Below, in pieces: positions 5,435-6,188 of a DNA stretch of 6,188 nucleotides. The notes beneath the pieces are model-generated. The model was not told the origin of the DNA, did not search any database, and was given only the letters and a program-made list of their open reading frames with translations. Each line of letters opens with the position of its first letter. The first letter of the stretch is position 1. A program made the position numbers and the translations under genes. Source of the stretch: Candidatus Coatesiibacteriota bacterium (GTDB lineage: Bacteria; RBG-13-66-14); NCBI GenBank assembly GCA_030631385.1, contig DAOVLG010000118.1:1-6188 (forward strand), given 5' to 3'.

Positions 5435-5878
5435 ATGAAAAGAAGAAAAAAACCCAAGTTGGAACATGATCTACAATTTAAAAAACAACCTTCATCAGAG
5501 TATAAACCATTATCAAGTTATGATTTGAATCCGACATGGTCTCTTAAATATTTACAAATAGACAATCAATGGTGTTGGTCTGGTATTCAAAGAGATAAAT
5601 TGTTAGAGGTTGTGGTAAAGGCCAAAGAATTTGAAAAATCAAAATGGAAAGAACTATTAACTAAGGGCTATCCAGCTAAGTTTATACCAGTAAGAGCAAT
5701 TAGAAAGGAAGCTCAAGAAATTTTACTTGATGAACTTAGAATACAGCAAGAAACAATAGTTCGTTTTCAAATTTCTGGTAAAGAAAGAATATGGGGATTA
5801 CTGATAGAGGGCGTATTTCATGTTATTTTCTGGGACCCAGAGCACGAAATTTATCCTTCTGAGTTAAAACATACGTGA
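5435..5878 (+). CDS. panT: Putative toxin, MAG6450-like family, partner of the Panacea antitoxin
   Basis: A 147-residue protein with a very basic start (MKRRKKPK). The blocks PTWSLKYLQIDNQWCWSG (33-50), a Lys/Glu helix (KEFEKSKWKELL, 64-75), GKERIWGLL (115-123) and a C-terminal VIFWDPEHEIYPSELKHT (130-147) match, from memory, a family found beside DUF4065 genes and named after Mycoplasma MAG6450. The WDPEH...P...KHT end is the family's most recognisable part. No catalytic mechanism is assigned here. The ATG is 2 nt after the antitoxin stop and has no Shine-Dalgarno, so translation probably depends on the antitoxin being translated first. G+C is 56 of 180 (31%) at 5461-5640, the lowest in the window. 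An A7 run at 5446-5452 lies in the first codons. Confidence 0.75.
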   Translation: MKRRKKPKLEHDLQFKKQPSSEYKPLSSYDLNPTWSLKYLQIDNQWCWSGIQRDKLLEVVVKAKEFEKSKWKELLTKGYPAKFIPVRAIRKEAQEILLDELRIQQETIVRFQISGKERIWGLLIEGVFHVIFWDPEHEIYPSELKHT

Positions 5879-5888
5879 GATACCCCAT

Positions 5889-5913
5889 TAAGTGGCGTTA
5901 ACCGCCTTTTTTT
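5889..5913 (+). terminator. Probable intrinsic terminator of the toxin-antitoxin operon
   Basis: GGCG (5894-5897) and CGCC (5903-5906) form a short stem around TTAAC; AAG on the left can also pair with the first T residues across a T-T mismatch. Seven T residues follow (5907-5913). The stem is weak, but position (16 nt after the toxin stop) and T-run support the call. Confidence 0.6.
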
Positions 5914-5940
5914 GTACCGGATACATGTCAAACTGCGCTA

Positions 5941-5949
5941 TGCTATCAT
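5941..5949 (+). promoter_or_regulatory. Extended -10 promoter of murI
   Basis: TGCTATCAT combines the extended-10 TGn with TATCAT (five of six matches to TATAAT). No good -35 lies 16-18 nt upstream. Transcription would start near 5956, only about 15 nt before the murI ATG. Confidence 0.45.
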
Positions 5950-5970
5950 CTGCCCAAGGTTAAGACTGTA

Positions 5971-6188
5971 ATGAGCGAGCGGAGTTGCGATCCCGGCGCG
6001 CCCATCGGCGTCTTCGACTCCGGCGTCGGCGGCCTGACCGTGGCGGCGGCCGTGGCCGCGCGCTTGCCCAAAGAGACCCTCGTCTACCTGGGCGACACGG
6101 CGCGGGTGCCCTACGGCGCCAAGTCTCCGGCCACCGTCATCCACTACACCCACCAGGCCCTCGCCTTCTTCGCCGAGATGGGGGTGAA
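5971..6188 (+). CDS. murI: Glutamate racemase MurI, N-terminal part (3' end outside window)
   Basis: MurI turns L-glutamate into the D-glutamate used in peptidoglycan, in the cytoplasm. The 72 codons seen carry the family's first active-site block IGVFDSGVGGLTV (12-24), with Asp16 as the expected acid/base residue and Ser17 beside it, and the second block YLGDTARVPYGAKS (39-52). The two catalytic cysteines of the family lie further on and are outside the window. ATG 5971 is chosen because the conserved N-terminus follows at the normal distance. No strong ribosome binding site is seen: only AAGG at 5956-5959, 11 nt away and at the predicted transcription start. The G+C content is again high, so the AT-rich cassette ends before this gene. 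Confidence 0.96.
   Translation, partial: MSERSCDPGAPIGVFDSGVGGLTVAAAVAARLPKETLVYLGDTARVPYGAKSPATVIHYTHQALAFFAEMGV

Overview
The window looks like chromosomal DNA of an uncultivated, GC-rich bacterium with an outer membrane. A porin with a terminal Phe, an outer-membrane-type lipoprotein and glutamate racemase (peptidoglycan synthesis) point that way. Dispersed palindromic repeats and secreted proteins that share a C-terminal tail suggest one of the candidate phyla near the FCB group. That placement is inference, not something the sequence proves. All recognised genes are on the + strand.

Layout: (1) 1-620, 3' part of a protein of the family databases call 'asparagine synthetase B'. In the same frame and 90 nt downstream, a second copy of its last residues appears (KKKPLKT stop, then KKKQLKT stop), next to a palindromic repeat. 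(2) 621-1049, no convincing gene; it holds the repeat, a sigma70-type promoter (803-831) and two inverted repeats. (3) 1050-2836, a two-gene operon: an OprO/P-like porin and a secreted DNRLRE-domain (CBM96-like) protein, closed by a strong terminator. (4) 2837-3300, gene-free, with a double-hairpin repeat related to the one at 654-684. (5) 3301-4938, an NTF2-like lipoprotein coupled to ruvB. (6) 4942-5913, an AT-rich toxin-antitoxin cassette with its own promoter and terminator: a Panacea-domain (DUF4065) antitoxin followed by a MAG6450-like putative toxin. (7) 5941-6188, the start of murI, running off the end.

How the parts relate: the porin and the DNRLRE protein form a cell-envelope transcription unit. 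The DNRLRE protein and the lipoprotein, although in different operons, end in nearly the same tail (SFGWIKARFR and SWGWLKALYRL), which may be a lineage-specific sorting or anchoring tag. ruvB and murI are housekeeping genes. The toxin-antitoxin pair between them has about 31-40% G+C by spot counts, against about 67% in ruvB, so it is probably a horizontally acquired cassette. The best leads are the shared C-terminal tail, the PanA/MAG6450-like pair, the in-frame second tail after the first gene, and the repeat family with a compensated base-pair change.
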